Of a DNA stretch of 64,000 bases, positions 35,594-46,645 are shown piece by piece. A model generated the notes under the pieces. That model did no database searches. It saw nothing but the letters and a program-made list of their open reading frames with translations, and was not told the origin of the DNA. Where the stretch lies: positions 1,784,501 to 1,848,500 of the forward strand of contig NZ_CP059449.1 in NCBI RefSeq assembly GCF_022023855.1. Reading direction: 5' to 3'. A program made the position numbers and the translations under genes. Position 1 is the first letter of the stretch; every line of letters begins with the position of its first letter. The DNA comes from Azospirillum brasilense (GTDB lineage: Bacteria; Pseudomonadota; Alphaproteobacteria; Azospirillales; Azospirillaceae).

Positions 35594-35747
35594 CGTATCG
35601 GCCGTCAGATCGGACAGACGAACCGCCGCCCACCGCTTCGGTGAGCCGGCGCAGGTTCGCCTGCCGCCGCGGGTCCCCGGGGGACAGATTTTGGGGTGCC
35701 GGTGGCGCAGTCGCGTCATCGAAACGAGGTGCAAGGGACGTTTGGAC

Positions 35748-36056
<309 letters not shown>

Positions 36057-36116
36057 TTCGTTGCTGTTGAGGGACCTCTCCCTCTGAGGATGTCCCTGGT
36101 CAGGAGATAAAGAACA

Positions 36117-36827
36117 ATGCGATCCGGTTTGATCGCGCAGAAAGTCGGCATGACCCGCGTCTTCACGGACGACGGGCAGCACGTGCCGGTGACTGTGCTG
36201 AAAGTCGACAGCTGCCAGGTCGTCGCCGTCCGCACCGAGGACAAGGATGGCTACACCGCCGTCCAGCTCGGCGCAGGCGCCATCAAGGTGAAGAACGTCA
36301 CGAAGCCGCAGCGCGGGCATTTCGCCAAGGCGCGCGTCGAGCCCAAGCGCAAGCTGGTCGAGTTCCGCGTCGATGCCGACGCGCTGATCGAGGTCGGCGC
36401 CGAGCTCTCGGCTGCGCATTTCCTCCCGGGCCAGTTCGTCGACGTCACCGGCACTTCCATCGGCAAGGGCTTTGCCGGTGCGATGAAGCGCTGGAACTTC
36501 GGTGGTCTGCGCGCGACGCACGGCGTGTCGGTGTCGCACCGCTCGCACGGTTCGACGGGTAACCGCCAGGACCCCGGCAAGGTCTTCAAGAACAAGAAGA
36601 TGGCCGGTCATCTCGGCGACGAGAAGGTCACGGTTCTGAACCTGAAGGTCGTGTCGGTCGATGAGGACCGCGGTCTGATCTTCCTCAAGGGTGCCGTTCC
36701 CGGCGCCGAGGGGGCTTGGCTCCGCATCCGCGACGCGGTGAAGAAGAAGGCTCCGGAAGGTCTGCCGTTCCCCGCCGGGATCAAGGCTGCGCCGGCCGCT
36801 GAAGCCGCCGCCGAGCCGCAGGAGTGA
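36117..36827 (+). CDS. rplC: 50S ribosomal protein L3
   Basis: L3 (236 residues) is an early assembly protein near the peptidyl-transferase centre. It contains [13 protein letters not shown], the loop [20 protein letters not shown] and [15 protein letters not shown]. The Ala/Glu-rich C-terminal tail (about 20 residues) is longer than in E. coli. The stop overlaps the start area of rplD. Confidence 0.97.
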   Translation: MRSGLIAQKVGMTRVFTDDGQHVPVTVLKVDSCQVVAVRTEDKDGYTAVQLGAGAIKVKNVTKPQRGHFAKARVEPKRKLVEFRVDADALIEVGAELSAAHFLPGQFVDVTGTSIGKGFAGAMKRWNFGGLRATHGVSVSHRSHGSTGNRQDPGKVFKNKKMAGHLGDEKVTVLNLKVVSVDEDRGLIFLKGAVPGAEGAWLRIRDAVKKKAPEGLPFPAGIKAAPAAEAAAEPQE

Positions 36828-36832
36828 TGGCC

Positions 36833-37453
36833 ATGAAGGCGACCATTAAGAACCTGAACAACGAGACCGTCGGCGAGATCGAGCTGGCTGACGAGATCTT
36901 CGGCCTTCCGTCCCGCACGGACATCCTGGCCCGTATGGTCAACTGGCAGCTGGCCAAGCGCCGCGCCGGTACGCACAAGACCAAGACGGTCAGCGAGATC
37001 TCCGGCACCGGCAAGAAGCCGTACCGCCAGAAGGGCACCGGCCGCGCCCGTCAGGGCTCCATGCGCTCCGCCCAGTTCCGTGGCGGCGCGACCATCTTCG
37101 GCCCGGTCGTCCGCTCGCACGAGCACGACCTGACCAAGAAGGTCCGCAAGCTGGCCCTGAAGACCGCGCTGTCCACCAAGGCCGCGGAAGGCAAGCTCCT
37201 GGTCCTCGACGCCGCTTCGGCCGAGAGCCACAAGACCAAGGAGCTGGCTGTCCGTCTCGCTTCGCTCGGCCTGACCTCGGCCCTGATCATCGATGGCGCC
37301 AACCTGAACGAGAACTTCGCTCGGGCCTCGCGCAACATCCCGCTGATCGACGTGCTGCCGGAGCAGGGCGCCAACGTCTACGACATTCTTCGCCGCGATA
37401 CGCTGGTCCTGACCCGCAACGCGGTCGAGCAGCTGGAGGCTCGCCTGAAATGA
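36833..37453 (+). CDS. rplD: 50S ribosomal protein L4
   Basis: L4 (206 residues) assembles early and lines the exit tunnel; in E. coli it represses the S10 operon. GGAG is 8 bases before ATG 36833, giving [15 protein letters not shown]; earlier GTG/ATG codons at 36824/36827 overlap rplC. The tunnel loop [19 protein letters not shown] is present. Confidence 0.97.
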   Translation: MKATIKNLNNETVGEIELADEIFGLPSRTDILARMVNWQLAKRRAGTHKTKTVSEISGTGKKPYRQKGTGRARQGSMRSAQFRGGATIFGPVVRSHEHDLTKKVRKLALKTALSTKAAEGKLLVLDAASAESHKTKELAVRLASLGLTSALIIDGANLNENFARASRNIPLIDVLPEQGANVYDILRRDTLVLTRNAVEQLEARLK

Positions 37454-37767
37454 GCAAGCAGTCGAAACCTGCGGTGAGCCAGGAGCGGATGTACGACCTC
37501 ATCCTGGCTCCGGTGATCACCGAGAAGTCGACGATGGCGTCGGAGCACAATCAGGTGACGTTCCGCGTGCCGCTGTCGGCGACCAAGCCGGAGATCAAGT
37601 CGGCTGTCGAGGGGCTGTTCAACGTGAAGGTGACGGCGGTCAACACCCTGGTTACCAAGGGCAAGACCAAGCGCTTCCGCGGGACCATCGGCCGTCGCTC
37701 GGACTTCAAGAAGGCCGTCGTGACCCTCGCCGAGGGGAACAAGATCGACGTGACCACGGGCATCTGA
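37450..37767 (+). CDS. rplW: 50S ribosomal protein L23
   Basis: L23 (105 residues) sits at the tunnel exit and docks trigger factor and SRP. It contains [20 protein letters not shown] and the basic loop [21 protein letters not shown]. The ATG overlaps the rplD stop (ATGA). Confidence 0.97.
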   Translation: MSKQSKPAVSQERMYDLILAPVITEKSTMASEHNQVTFRVPLSATKPEIKSAVEGLFNVKVTAVNTLVTKGKTKRFRGTIGRRSDFKKAVVTLAEGNKIDVTTGI

Positions 37768-37783
37768 GCGGGAGTGTGATCCG

Positions 37784-38611
37784 ATGGCTCTGAAGCAATA
37801 TCGCCCAATTACGCCGTCGCTCCGCCAGCTGGTCATCGTCGACCGCTCGGAGCTGTGGAAGGGCAAGCCGGTCAAGACCCTCACCGAGGGCCTGACCAAG
37901 TCCGGCGGCCGCAACAACACCGGCCGCATCACCGCGCGCCGGATGGGTGGCGGTCACAAGCGCGTCTACCGTCTGGTGGACTTCAAGCGCCGCAAGTTCA
38001 ACGTCCCGGCGGTCGTCGAGCGCCTGGAGTACGATCCGAACCGCACGGCCTTCATCGCCCTCATCAAGTATGAGGACGGCACCATGTCCTACATTCTGGC
38101 GCCGCAGCGCCTGAAGGTGGGCGACACGGTGATCGCCGGCGAGAAGGTGGATGTGAAGCCCGGCAACGCCATGCCGCTGAAGAACATCCCGGTCGGTTCG
38201 GTGCTGCACAACGTCGAGCTGAAGCCCGGCAAGGGTGGTCAGCTGGCCCGTTCGGCCGGCACCTACCTGCAGCTGGTCGGCCGCGACGGCGGGTACGCCC
38301 AGCTGAAGCTGCCCTCGGGCGAGCTTCGCGTGGTCCGCGGCGACTGCATGGCCACCCTGGGTGCCGTGTCGAACCCGGACAACATGAACACCAACAAGGG
38401 CAAGGCCGGTCGCAGCCGTTGGCTGGGCATCCGTCCGTCCGTCCGTGGTGTCGCCATGAACCCGATCGACCACCCGCACGGTGGTGGTGAAGGCCGCACC
38501 TCGGGTGGCCGTCATCCGGTCACGCCGTGGGGCAAGCCGACCAAGGGCAAGAAGACTCGTCACAACAAGAAGACGGATGGCCTGATCCTGCGCCGCCGTC
38601 ATTCGAAGTAA
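37784..38611 (+). CDS. rplB: 50S ribosomal protein L2
   Basis: L2 (275 residues) helps join the subunits and supports peptidyl transfer. It carries the conserved [24 protein letters not shown] region near residue 40-60 ([20 protein letters not shown]) and the C-terminal [20 protein letters not shown] with the essential His. Confidence 0.98.
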   Translation: MALKQYRPITPSLRQLVIVDRSELWKGKPVKTLTEGLTKSGGRNNTGRITARRMGGGHKRVYRLVDFKRRKFNVPAVVERLEYDPNRTAFIALIKYEDGTMSYILAPQRLKVGDTVIAGEKVDVKPGNAMPLKNIPVGSVLHNVELKPGKGGQLARSAGTYLQLVGRDGGYAQLKLPSGELRVVRGDCMATLGAVSNPDNMNTNKGKAGRSRWLGIRPSVRGVAMNPIDHPHGGGEGRTSGGRHPVTPWGKPTKGKKTRHNKKTDGLILRRRHSK

Positions 38612-38623
38612 GGAGGGCGGACG

Positions 38624-38902
38624 ATGGCACGCTCCGTTTGGAAGGGCCCGTTCGTCGACGGCTACCTGCTCAAGAAGGCGGACAAGTCGCGGGCTTCGGG
38701 CCGCAACGAGATCATCAAGATCTGGTCGCGTCGCTCGACGATCCTGCCGCAGTTCGTGGGTCTCACGTTCGGCGTGTACAATGGCCACAAGTTCCTGCCG
38801 GTTCTGGTGACCGAGAACATGATCGGCCACAAGTTCGGTGAGTTCGCTCCGACGCGCACCTTCTACGGGCACGCGGCGGACAAGAAGGCGAAGAGGAAGT
38901 AA
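38624..38902 (+). CDS. rpsS: 30S ribosomal protein S19
   Basis: S19 (92 residues) is in the 30S head. It contains [20 protein letters not shown] and [21 protein letters not shown] strong AGGAGGGCGGACG leader precedes its ATG. Confidence 0.98.
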   Translation: MARSVWKGPFVDGYLLKKADKSRASGRNEIIKIWSRRSTILPQFVGLTFGVYNGHKFLPVLVTENMIGHKFGEFAPTRTFYGHAADKKAKRK

Positions 38903-38905
38903 GCC

Positions 38906-39301
38906 ATGGGCAAGCCCTCCAACCCCAGCCGTATCGCGGAGAACGAGGCCATCGCCTCCAATCCGATGATCCGCACCAGCCCGCGCAAGCTGAACCTCGT
39001 CGCCCAGCTCATCCGGAACAAGGATGCCAGCAGCGCCGTGGCCGAGCTGACCTTCTCCAAGCGCCGCATCGCCGGCGAGGTGAAGAAGGTCCTCCAGGCC
39101 GCGATCGCCAACGCCGAGAACAACCATCAGCTCGATGTGGACCGCCTGTACGTCTCCTCGGCGACGGTCGGCCGCGCCCTGGTGATGAAGCGCTTCCACG
39201 CCCGTGCCCGTGGGCGCGGCGCGCGGGTCGAGAAGCTGTTCTCCAACCTGACGATCATCGTGCGTGAGCGCGAAGCCGCCGCTGCCGAAGGGGCCGAGTA
39301 A
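38906..39301 (+). CDS. rplV: 50S ribosomal protein L22
   Basis: L22 (131 residues) extends a loop into the exit tunnel and binds all 23S domains. Residues from about 20 ([20 protein letters not shown]) match the family and [15 protein letters not shown] is the conserved C-terminal loop. The 19-residue N-terminal extension is longer than in E. coli. Confidence 0.97.
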   Translation: MGKPSNPSRIAENEAIASNPMIRTSPRKLNLVAQLIRNKDASSAVAELTFSKRRIAGEVKKVLQAAIANAENNHQLDVDRLYVSSATVGRALVMKRFHARARGRGARVEKLFSNLTIIVREREAAAAEGAE

Positions 39302-39302
39302 G

Positions 39303-40079
39303 ATGGGTCAGAAAGTCAATCCGATCGGGCTGCGCCTCGGCATCAACCGGACCTGGGACAGCCGTTGGTTCGCCAAGCGCGACTACGCCAACCTGCTGCA
39401 CCAGGACCTGAAGCTGCGCGGCTATCTGCAGGGTCGCCTGCAGCAGGCCGGCTGCTCGCGCGTCATCATCGAGCGTCCGGCCAAGAAGGCCCGCGTCACC
39501 ATCCACTCCGCCCGTCCGGGCGTGGTGATCGGCAAGAAGGGCGCGGACATCGAGAAGCTGCGCACCGAGCTGTCGAAGATGGCCGGCGGCGAGGTGAGCC
39601 TGAACATCATCGAGATCCGCAAGCCGGAGATCGATGCCAAGCTCATCGCCGAGAACATCTCCAACCAGCTCGAGCGCCGTGTCGCCTTCCGCCGCGCCAT
39701 GAAGCGCGCGGTCCAGTCGGCCATGCGTCTGGGCGCCCAGGGCATCCGGATCAACTGCTCCGGCCGTCTCGGCGGCGCCGAGATCGCCCGCCTGGAGTGG
39801 TACCGCGAGGGCCGCGTTCCGCTGCACACCCTGCGTGCGGACATCGACTACGGCACCGCGACCGCGAAGACCACCTACGGCACCTGCGGTGTCAAGGTGT
39901 GGGTCTTCAAGGGCGAGATCATGGCGCACGACCCGATGGCGCAGGACAAGCGCATGGGCACCGAGCCGGTGTCGACCGATGGCGAGCCGCGGCGCGAGCG
40001 TCGCGAGCGTGGTGACCGTGAGGAGCGTGGGGGCCGTGGTCGCGGCGACCGTGACCGCTCCGAGCGGGCTGACCGCTAG
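39303..40079 (+). CDS. rpsC: 30S ribosomal protein S3
   Basis: S3 (258 residues) forms the mRNA entry gate with S4 and S5. [20 protein letters not shown] is the start; [14 protein letters not shown] is the KH-domain loop. The C-terminus ends in about 30 residues dominated by Arg, Asp, Glu and Gly ([19 protein letters not shown]), much longer than the E. coli tail. Confidence 0.97.
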   Translation: MGQKVNPIGLRLGINRTWDSRWFAKRDYANLLHQDLKLRGYLQGRLQQAGCSRVIIERPAKKARVTIHSARPGVVIGKKGADIEKLRTELSKMAGGEVSLNIIEIRKPEIDAKLIAENISNQLERRVAFRRAMKRAVQSAMRLGAQGIRINCSGRLGGAEIARLEWYREGRVPLHTLRADIDYGTATAKTTYGTCGVKVWVFKGEIMAHDPMAQDKRMGTEPVSTDGEPRRERRERGDREERGGRGRGDRDRSERADR

Positions 40080-40094
40080 TAAGGGGCACGAGCG

Positions 40095-40526
40095 ATGCTT
40101 TCTCCGAAGCGTACCAAGTACCGCAAGGCCCACAAGGGCCGCATCCACGGCAACGCGAAGGGCGGCACCCAGCTGAACTTCGGCTCCTTCGGCCTCAAGG
40201 CCCTGGAGCCGGAGCGCATCACGGCCCGCCAGATCGAGGCGGCCCGCCGCGCGATCACCCGCGCCATGAAGCGTCAGGGCCGCGTGTGGATCCGCGTGTT
40301 CCCGGACCTGCCGGTCTCCACCAAGCCCGCCGAAGTCCGCATGGGTTCCGGTAAGGGCACGCCCGAATACTGGGCGGCCCGCGTTCATCCCGGCCGCATC
40401 CTGTTTGAGCTGGACGGCGTGCCCGCGGATGTGGCAAAGCAGGCGTTCGCCCTGGCGGCCGCCAAGCTGCCGATCAAGACCAAGCTGGTGACCCGCCTCG
40501 GCGGCGGTGAGGAGGTGGCGGCATGA
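40095..40526 (+). CDS. rplP: 50S ribosomal protein L16
   Basis: L16 (143 residues) positions the A-site t[23 protein letters not shown] and [20 protein letters not shown] are conserved. The stop overlaps the rpmC start. Confidence 0.97.
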   Translation: MLSPKRTKYRKAHKGRIHGNAKGGTQLNFGSFGLKALEPERITARQIEAARRAITRAMKRQGRVWIRVFPDLPVSTKPAEVRMGSGKGTPEYWAARVHPGRILFELDGVPADVAKQAFALAAAKLPIKTKLVTRLGGGEEVAA

Positions 40527-40729
40527 AGTCCGTCGACGTGCGTGCGAAGAGCACCGAGGAGCTGAACGATCAGCTCCTCCAGCTCAAAAAGGAACAGTTC
40601 AACCTGCGTTTCCAGCGGGCCTCCGGCCAGCTGGAGAACACCGCGCGGGTGCGAGTGGTGCGTCGCGACATCGCGCGCATCAAGACGATCCTCGGCGAGC
40701 GTTCGCGCTCGGCCGAAGCCGGCAAGTAA
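40523..40729 (+). CDS. rpmC: 50S ribosomal protein L29
   Basis: L29 (68 residues) is a small helical protein at the tunnel exit. It has the family pattern [20 protein letters not shown] and [18 protein letters not shown]. Its ATG overlaps the rplP stop. Confidence 0.97.
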   Translation: MKSVDVRAKSTEELNDQLLQLKKEQFNLRFQRASGQLENTARVRVVRRDIARIKTILGERSRSAEAGK

Positions 40730-40741
40730 GGAGGGCTACCT

Positions 40742-40996
40742 ATGCCTCGCCGCGTTCTGCAGGGCACGGTGGTCAGCGACAAGGGCGACAAGACGGTTAT
40801 CGTCCTGGTCGAGCGCCGCGTCATGCACCCCGTGTACAAGAAGTTCATTCGTCAGTCGAAGAAGTACGCCGCCCATGACGAGGGCAACCAGTTCAAGGTC
40901 GGCGATACCGTTTCGATCATCGAATGCCGCCCGATCTCCAAGCGCAAGCGCTGGACGGTCGTGCTTGAGTCCGCCGCCGTTAGCGGCGCCGCGTAA
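40742..40996 (+). CDS. rpsQ: 30S ribosomal protein S17
   Basis: S17 (84 residues) binds 16S rRNA early. It begins [20 protein letters not shown] and contains [18 protein letters not shown]. Confidence 0.97.
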   Translation: MPRRVLQGTVVSDKGDKTVIVLVERRVMHPVYKKFIRQSKKYAAHDEGNQFKVGDTVSIIECRPISKRKRWTVVLESAAVSGAA

Positions 40997-41013
40997 ACGG
41001 AAGGGTACAAACC

Positions 41014-41382
41014 ATGATCCAGATGCAAACCAACCTGGAAGTCGCCGACAATAGCGGGGCGCGCCGGGTGCAGTGCATCAAGGTGCTTGGCGGGTCCAAG
41101 CGGAAGGTGGCCACCGTCGGCGACGTGATCGTCGTCTCGGTCAAGGAAGCCATTCCGAAGGGTCGCGTCAAGAAGGGCGACGTGCATCGCGCCGTCATCG
41201 TCCGCACCGCGAAGGAACTGCGCCGGGAGGACGGGTCCGCGATCCGTTTCGACCGCAATGCCGCCGTGCTGATCAACAAGCAGGGCGAGCCGATCGGCAC
41301 GCGTATCTTCGGGCCGGTCACTCGTGAGCTTCGCGGCAAGAAGTTCATGAAGATCATCTCGCTGGCGCCGGAGGTGCTGTGA
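41014..41382 (+). CDS. rplN: 50S ribosomal protein L14
   Basis: L14 (122 residues) contacts the 30S subunit at bridge B8. It begins [20 protein letters not shown] and ends EVL with the conserved [12 protein letters not shown]. The stop overlaps the rplX start by one base. Confidence 0.97.
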   Translation: MIQMQTNLEVADNSGARRVQCIKVLGGSKRKVATVGDVIVVSVKEAIPKGRVKKGDVHRAVIVRTAKELRREDGSAIRFDRNAAVLINKQGEPIGTRIFGPVTRELRGKKFMKIISLAPEVL

Positions 41383-41699
41383 TGGCCGCGAAGATCAAGA
41401 CCAAGGACAAGGTCGTCATCCTTGCCGGTAAGGACAAGGGGAAGACCGGTGAGGTCCTCAAGGTCATCCCGGCGGAAAACCGTGTCGTCGTGCAGGGCGT
41501 GAACGTGGTGAAGAAGCACCAGCGTCCGAGCGCCACCTCGCAGGGCGGCATCGTTGAGTTCGAGGCGCCCATCAACGTCTCGAACGTTGCTCATGTCGAC
41601 CCCAAGGACGGCAAGCCGACCCGCGTCGGTTTCAAGGTCCTTGAGGATGGCCGCAAGGTGCGTGTCGCCAAGCGGTCCGGCGAAGTCATCGACGTGTGA
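41382..41699 (+). CDS. rplX: 50S ribosomal protein L24
   Basis: L24 (105 residues) is one of the first proteins in 50S assembly. The KOW motif is [20 protein letters not shown]. Start ATG 41382 (GTG 41379 would add one residue). Confidence 0.96.
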   Translation: MAAKIKTKDKVVILAGKDKGKTGEVLKVIPAENRVVVQGVNVVKKHQRPSATSQGGIVEFEAPINVSNVAHVDPKDGKPTRVGFKVLEDGRKVRVAKRSGEVIDV

Positions 41700-41710
41700 G
41701 GACCGGACCA

Positions 41711-42253
41711 ATGGCTGCACGTTTGAAGGAAGTGTACGACTCCAAGATCCGCGCTGCGCTCAAGGCTGAGTTCGGCTACGCGAACGACATGGAAGTTCCG
41801 CGGATCGAGAAGATCGTCATCAACATGGGTGTCGGCGAAGCTGTCGGCGACTCCAAGAAGATCCAGAATGCGGTGAGCGAACTGACGGCGATCAGCGGCC
41901 AGAAGCCGATCGTCACGAAGTCCCGCAAGTCGATCGCGCAGTTCAAGCTGCGTGAGGGCATGGCGATCGGGTGCAAGGTCACGCTCCGTCGTGAGCGGAT
42001 GTACGAGTTCCTGGATCGCCTGGTCACGATCGCGTTGCCGCGTGTCCGCGACTTCCGCGGCATCCCCGGCAACAGCTTCGACGGCCGTGGCAACTATGCC
42101 ATGGGCGTGAAGGAGCAGATCATTTTCCCGGAGATCGACTACGACAAGATCGATCAGATCCGCGGCATGGACATCATTTTCGTCACCTCGGCGAAGACCG
42201 ACAAGGAAGCCAAGGCTCTCCTGAAGGCCTTCGACATGCCGTTTGTGGCCTGA
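41711..42253 (+). CDS. rplE: 50S ribosomal protein L5
   Basis: L5 (180 residues) binds 5S rRNA and the P-site tRNA. It contains [20 protein letters not shown] and [13 protein letters not shown]. Start ATG 41711; the upstream codons are in the spacer. Confidence 0.97.
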   Translation: MAARLKEVYDSKIRAALKAEFGYANDMEVPRIEKIVINMGVGEAVGDSKKIQNAVSELTAISGQKPIVTKSRKSIAQFKLREGMAIGCKVTLRRERMYEFLDRLVTIALPRVRDFRGIPGNSFDGRGNYAMGVKEQIIFPEIDYDKIDQIRGMDIIFVTSAKTDKEAKALLKAFDMPFVA

Positions 42254-42272
42254 TTGGCTGGAGCACGACCCC

Positions 42273-42578
42273 ATGGCTAAGACCAGTGCCATCGAGAAGA
42301 ACAAGCGTCGCACCAAGCTGGTGAAGCAGTTCGCCAACAAGCGTGCCCGCCTGAAGGCCATCGCCTCCGATCGCTCCCTCCCGCCGGAAGAGCAGTTCGC
42401 CGCCCGCCTCAAGCTGGCCGAAATGCCGCGCAACTCGTCGAAGGTGCGCATCCGCAACCGCTGCGAAATGACCGGCCGTCCGCGGGCGTTCTATCGCAAG
42501 TTTAAGCTGTCCCGCGTCACCCTCCGTGAACTGGCCTCGACTGGCCAGATCCCGGGGATGGTGAAGTCGAGCTGGTAA
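42273..42578 (+). CDS. rpsN: 30S ribosomal protein S14, zinc-free type
   Basis: S14 (101 residues) is in the 30S head. This is the long form without the CxxC pairs that bind zinc: the zinc region reads [20 protein letters not shown] with one Cys. Start ATG 42273 gives [19 protein letters not shown]. Confidence 0.96.
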   Translation: MAKTSAIEKNKRRTKLVKQFANKRARLKAIASDRSLPPEEQFAARLKLAEMPRNSSKVRIRNRCEMTGRPRAFYRKFKLSRVTLRELASTGQIPGMVKSSW

Positions 42579-42591
42579 GGAGGGTCGGAGA

Positions 42592-42990
42592 ATGTCTTTG
42601 AGCGATCCGCTCGGCGATATGCTGACCCGCATTCGCAACGGTCAGCACGCCCGTATGTCTGTTGTGCAGAGCCCGGCGTCGAAGCTGCGCAGCAACGTGC
42701 TTGAGGTTCTCAAGCGCGAGGGTTACATCCGCGGCTACTCCGAGGAGGAGCTGCGCCCCGGCATCAAGAACCTGAAGATCGAGCTGAAGTATCACGAAGG
42801 CGAGCCTGTGATTAAGCAGATCGCCCGCGTGTCGAAGCCCGGCCGCCGCGTTTATTCGAAGATCACCGATCTGCCCCGCGTCTTCAACGGCCTCGGCATC
42901 GCGATCCTCTCCACGCCGCGCGGCGTGATGTCGGACAATGAGGCCCGCGCCGCCAACGTCGGCGGTGAAGTCCTCTGCCGCGTGTTCTAA
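42592..42990 (+). CDS. rpsH: 30S ribosomal protein S8
   Basis: S8 (132 residues) is the early 30S binder that represses the spc operon in E. coli. It begins [20 protein letters not shown] and ends with the conserved [20 protein letters not shown]. Confidence 0.97.
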   Translation: MSLSDPLGDMLTRIRNGQHARMSVVQSPASKLRSNVLEVLKREGYIRGYSEEELRPGIKNLKIELKYHEGEPVIKQIARVSKPGRRVYSKITDLPRVFNGLGIAILSTPRGVMSDNEARAANVGGEVLCRVF

Positions 42991-43003
42991 GGGGGACCCT
43001 TCG

Positions 43004-43537
43004 ATGTCGCGCATTGGAAAGCATCCCGTGCCGGTTCCGGCTGGTGTTGACGTCTCCGTCAACGGCCAGCAGGTGTCGGCCAAGGGCAAGCTGGGTTCGC
43101 TCAGCCTGACCCTCATCGACGACATCACGGCCAAGCTGGAAGACGGCAAGGTCGTGGTGGCCCCGGCGAACGACAGCAAGCGCGCCCGCGTCATGTGGGC
43201 AACCTCGCGCACCCTGATCAACAACATGGTCACGGGCGTCAACCAGGGCTTCACCATCAACCTCGAGATCAACGGTGTCGGTTACCGTGCCGCCGTGCAG
43301 GGCAAGGAGCTGGTCATGCAGCTCGGCTACTCGCACGACGTCAAGTACCCGATCCCGGAGGGCATCACCATCAAGTGTGACAAGCCCACCGCGATCTCGG
43401 TGTCGGGCTTCGACAAGCAGAAGGTCGGTCAAGTCGCCGCGGAGATCCGCGGTTGGAAGAAGCCGGAGCCCTATAAGGGCAAGGGCATCAAGTACGAGAC
43501 CGAGACGCTGATCCGCAAGGAAGGCAAGAAGAAGTAA
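43004..43537 (+). CDS. rplF: 50S ribosomal protein L6
   Basis: L6 (177 residues) sits near the factor-binding site. It starts [19 protein letters not shown] at 43004, after GGGGGA. It contains [20 protein letters not shown] and the conserved C-terminal [13 protein letters not shown]. Confidence 0.97.
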   Translation: MSRIGKHPVPVPAGVDVSVNGQQVSAKGKLGSLSLTLIDDITAKLEDGKVVVAPANDSKRARVMWATSRTLINNMVTGVNQGFTINLEINGVGYRAAVQGKELVMQLGYSHDVKYPIPEGITIKCDKPTAISVSGFDKQKVGQVAAEIRGWKKPEPYKGKGIKYETETLIRKEGKKK

Positions 43538-43545
43538 GGTCCGCC

Positions 43546-43908
43546 ATGCTCAAGCCAAAGCAACTCCACGAGCGCCGCAAGCAGCGCGTGCGCGCGCAGA
43601 TTGCCAAGAAGGCCGGCGGGCGGGCTCGCCTCTCGGTTTTCCGGTCCAATCTGCACATCTACGCCCAGATCATCGACGACGAGAACGGCCGCACGGTCGC
43701 CTCGGCCTCGTCCGTGGAAAAGGAGCTGCGCGAGCAGCTCAAGCACGGTGGGAACGTCGAAGCCGCCCAGAAGATCGGTGCGCTCATCGCCGAGCGCGCC
43801 AAGGCGGCGGGCGTCACCGAGGTCGTGTTCGACCGTGGTGGCTACATTTACCACGGCCGGGTCAAGGCCCTGGCTGACGCCGCCCGCGAGGGCGGGCTGT
43901 CGTTCTAA
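43546..43908 (+). CDS. rplR: 50S ribosomal protein L18
   Basis: L18 (120 residues) binds 5S rRNA. The Arg-rich start [20 protein letters not shown] and the motif [15 protein letters not shown] are typical, with C-terminal [20 protein letters not shown]. Confidence 0.97.
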   Translation: MLKPKQLHERRKQRVRAQIAKKAGGRARLSVFRSNLHIYAQIIDDENGRTVASASSVEKELREQLKHGGNVEAAQKIGALIAERAKAAGVTEVVFDRGGYIYHGRVKALADAAREGGLSF

Positions 43909-43920
43909 GGAGGCTCCGAA

Positions 43921-44502
43921 ATGGCACGTGAAAGAGGCGAGCGGAGCGACCGTGATCGGCAGCCGCGCGATCGCGACCGGGAAGAGAGCGAGCTGATCGA
44001 AAAGCTCGTTGGGATCAACCGCGTCGCCAAGGTTGTGAAGGGTGGCCGTCGCTTCGGCTTCGCCGCCCTGGTGGTGGTCGGTGACGGCAAGGGCCGCGTC
44101 GGCGTCGGATCGGGCAAGGCCCGTGAGGTGCCGGAGGCGATCCGCAAGGCCACCGACCAGGCGAAGCGCGGTATGATCCGCGTTCCGCTGCGCGAAGGCC
44201 GCACGCTGCACCATGACTCCAACGGTCACTTCGGTGCCGGCAAGGTCGTGCTGCGCACCGCCCCGGCCGGTACCGGCATCATCGCCGGCGGTCCGATGCG
44301 CGCGATCTTCGAGGCGCTGGGTGTGCAGGACGTGGTGACGAAGTCCATCGGCACCTCGAACCCGCACAACATGATCAAGGCGACCTTCGACGCCCTGTCG
44401 CAGGTTTCCAGCCCGCGCAGCGTCGCCGCCCGTCGCGGCCGTCGCGTGAGCGACATCCTCGGCAAGCGTGAAACCGGCGCTGCCGGTGCGCAGGAGGCTT
44501 GA
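43921..44502 (+). CDS. rpsE: 30S ribosomal protein S5
   Basis: S5 (193 residues) helps with mRNA unwinding and accuracy. After an Arg/Asp/Glu-rich N-terminal extension of about 22 residues ([20 protein letters not shown]), the core starts [20 protein letters not shown]. The charged extension parallels the S3 tail. Confidence 0.97.
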   Translation: MARERGERSDRDRQPRDRDREESELIEKLVGINRVAKVVKGGRRFGFAALVVVGDGKGRVGVGSGKAREVPEAIRKATDQAKRGMIRVPLREGRTLHHDSNGHFGAGKVVLRTAPAGTGIIAGGPMRAIFEALGVQDVVTKSIGTSNPHNMIKATFDALSQVSSPRSVAARRGRRVSDILGKRETGAAGAQEA

Positions 44503-44504
44503 TC

Positions 44505-44696
44505 ATGGCCGAGAAGAAGACCGTCATCGTCACCCAGACCGGCAGCCCGATCGGCCGCAAGCACGACCAGCGTGAAACGCTGGTCGGTCTGGGTCTCAAC
44601 AAGCTGCACCGGACCCGCGAACTGGAGGACACTCCGGCCGTGCGGGGCATGATCGCCAAGGTCGCGCACCTGGTCCGCGTCGAGAACGAGGGCTGA
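44505..44696 (+). CDS. rpmD: 50S ribosomal protein L30
   Basis: L30 (63 residues) is a small protein with the family motif [20 protein letters not shown] and [20 protein letters not shown]. It is two bases after rpsE and four before rplO. Confidence 0.96.
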   Translation: MAEKKTVIVTQTGSPIGRKHDQRETLVGLGLNKLHRTRELEDTPAVRGMIAKVAHLVRVENEG

Positions 44697-44700
44697 ACCC

Positions 44701-45186
44701 ATGACGAAGCTGAACGATCTCCGGGACAACCCCGGTGCCCGTAAGGAGCGCATGCGCGTCGGCCGCGGTATCGGTTCGGGCAAGGGCAAGACCGGCGGCC
44801 GTGGCGTCAAGGGTCAGACCTCGCGCACCGGCGTGGCCATCAACGGCTTTGAAGGCGGCCAGATGCCCCTTCACCGCCGCCTTCCGAAGCGCGGTTTCCG
44901 CAACATCTTCGCGAAGGAATACTCGGTCGTGAACCTGGGCCTGGTCCAGAAGTTCATCGACGCCGGCAAGCTCGACGCCAGCCAGACCATCGACGCGGTG
45001 GCCCTGGAAGCGGCGGGGGTCACCGGCAAGGTGAAGAAGGACGGCGTCCGTCTTCTGGGCAAGGGCGCCCTGACGACGAAAGCCAGCTTCACCGTGGCCG
45101 GCGCCTCCAAGTCGGCTGTGGAAGCGGTCGAGAAGGCGGGTGGCAGCGTCACGCTGACCGCGTCCGCCGCCGAAGCCGCCGAGTGA
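44701..45186 (+). CDS. rplO: 50S ribosomal protein L15
   Basis: L15 (161 residues) is a late-assembling core protein. It begins [20 protein letters not shown], with the Gly/Lys-rich [18 protein letters not shown]. The Ala-rich C-terminus is longer than in E. coli. Confidence 0.97.
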   Translation: MTKLNDLRDNPGARKERMRVGRGIGSGKGKTGGRGVKGQTSRTGVAINGFEGGQMPLHRRLPKRGFRNIFAKEYSVVNLGLVQKFIDAGKLDASQTIDAVALEAAGVTGKVKKDGVRLLGKGALTTKASFTVAGASKSAVEAVEKAGGSVTLTASAAEAAE

Positions 45187-45189
45187 TCG

Positions 45190-45223
45190 GAAGCCCGCGC
45201 TTGCGCGCGGGCCTCTTCCGGCA
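45190..45223 (+). other. hairpin between rplO and secY
   Basis: GGAAGCCCGCGC pairs with GCGCGGGCCTCTTCC around TTGC, with one bulge. It lies in the 118-base gap and could slow readthrough to secY or stabilise the upstream mRNA; it lacks a T tract. Confidence 0.4.
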
Positions 45224-45304
45224 CTAAATGAAGCGAAGTTGCGAGGGGCGGCCTGCATCCTGCAGGACCGCCCCGTTCGTGCATTAGGGACAGGGATACG
45301 ACCC

Positions 45305-46645
45305 ATGGCATCAGCGGCCGAGCAGCTTGCCGCGAACATTAATTTCGGGGCCTTCTCCAAGGCGACCGAGCTGAAGAAGCGGATCTGGTTCACCCTTGGT
45401 GCCTTGATCATCTACCGCCTGGGCACCTACATCCCGATTCCGGGCGTCAACCCGCAGATCCTCGCCGATATTTTCCGGCAGCAGGGCGGGGGCATCCTGG
45501 GCATGTTCGACATGCTGGCCGGCGGCGCGCTGCACCGCATGACGATCTTCGCGCTCAACATCATGCCGTACATTTCGGCTTCCATCATCGTGCAGCTTCT
45601 GACCGCGGTATCGCCGCAGATGGAAGCGCTGAAGAAGGAAGGCGAGTCGGGCCGCAAGAAGCTGAACCAGTACACCCGCTACGGCACCGTCCTTCTGGCG
45701 ACCGTGCAGGCCTGGGGCTTGGCGGTGGGGCTCGAGGCGATGACCGGCGCATCCGGCGCCGCGGTTCCGGAACCGGGGCTGTTCTTCAAGATCGCCACGG
45801 TCATCACGCTGGTCGGCGGCACGATGTTCCTGATGTGGCTGGGCGAGCAGATCACCGCCCGCGGCATCGGCAACGGGATTTCCCTCATCATCTTCGCCGG
45901 CATCGTCGCCGAGCTGCCGCGCGCTCTCGTCAGCACGCTGGAGCTAGGCCGCACCGGCGCGCTGTCCACGCTGTTCATCGTCTTCCTGCTGCTGATGGCG
46001 GTGGGCGTCGTGTTCTTCATCGTGTTCATGGAGCGCGCGCAGCGCCGGCTGCTGATCCAGTATCCGAAGCGTCAGATGGGCAACCGCGTGTTCGGCGGCG
46101 AAGCGTCGCACCTGCCGCTGAAGCTGAACACCTCGGGCGTCATTCCGCCGATCTTCGCGTCTTCGCTGCTGCTGCTGCCGCTGACCGCGGTCGGCTTCGC
46201 CGGCGGCGAGGGTCCGGAGTGGCTGCAGACGGTCACGCGCTATCTGGCGCATGGCACGCCGCTTTACATGATCCTGTATTCGGCGCTGATCATCTTCTTC
46301 TGCTTCTTCTATACGGCCATCGTCTTCAACCCCGCGGACACGGCCGAGAACCTGCGTAAGTATGGCGGCTTCATTCCCGGCATCCGTCCGGGCAAGAACA
46401 CCGCGGACTACATCGACTACGTGCTGACCCGGTTGACGGTGATCGGTTCGGCCTACCTTGTGGCGGTTTGTCTCCTCCCCGAAATCCTGATTTCCCAGCA
46501 TTCGGTTCCGTTCTATTTTGGCGGCACCAGCCTGCTGATCGTGGTCACGGTGACGATGGACACGGTTGCGCAGATTCATTCCCATCTGCTGGCCCACCAG
46601 TATGAGGGGCTGATTAAAAAAGCGAAGCTTCGGGGGAGAAAGTAA
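45305..46645 (+). CDS. secY: Sec translocase channel SecY
   Basis: SecY (446 residues) is the ten-span channel that works with SecE and SecA. It includes IYRLGTYIPIPGVNP, the plug-region segment GGALHRMTIFALNIMPYISA and the late cytosolic loop FIPGIRPGKNTADYID. ATG 45305; the last residues are KAKLRGRK. The stop overlaps the adk ATG by one base. Confidence 0.97.
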   Translation: MASAAEQLAANINFGAFSKATELKKRIWFTLGALIIYRLGTYIPIPGVNPQILADIFRQQGGGILGMFDMLAGGALHRMTIFALNIMPYISASIIVQLLTAVSPQMEALKKEGESGRKKLNQYTRYGTVLLATVQAWGLAVGLEAMTGASGAAVPEPGLFFKIATVITLVGGTMFLMWLGEQITARGIGNGISLIIFAGIVAELPRALVSTLELGRTGALSTLFIVFLLLMAVGVVFFIVFMERAQRRLLIQYPKRQMGNRVFGGEASHLPLKLNTSGVIPPIFASSLLLLPLTAVGFAGGEGPEWLQTVTRYLAHGTPLYMILYSALIIFFCFFYTAIVFNPADTAENLRKYGGFIPGIRPGKNTADYIDYVLTRLTVIGSAYLVAVCLLPEILISQHSVPFYFGGTSLLIVVTVTMDTVAQIHSHLLAHQYEGLIKKAKLRGRK

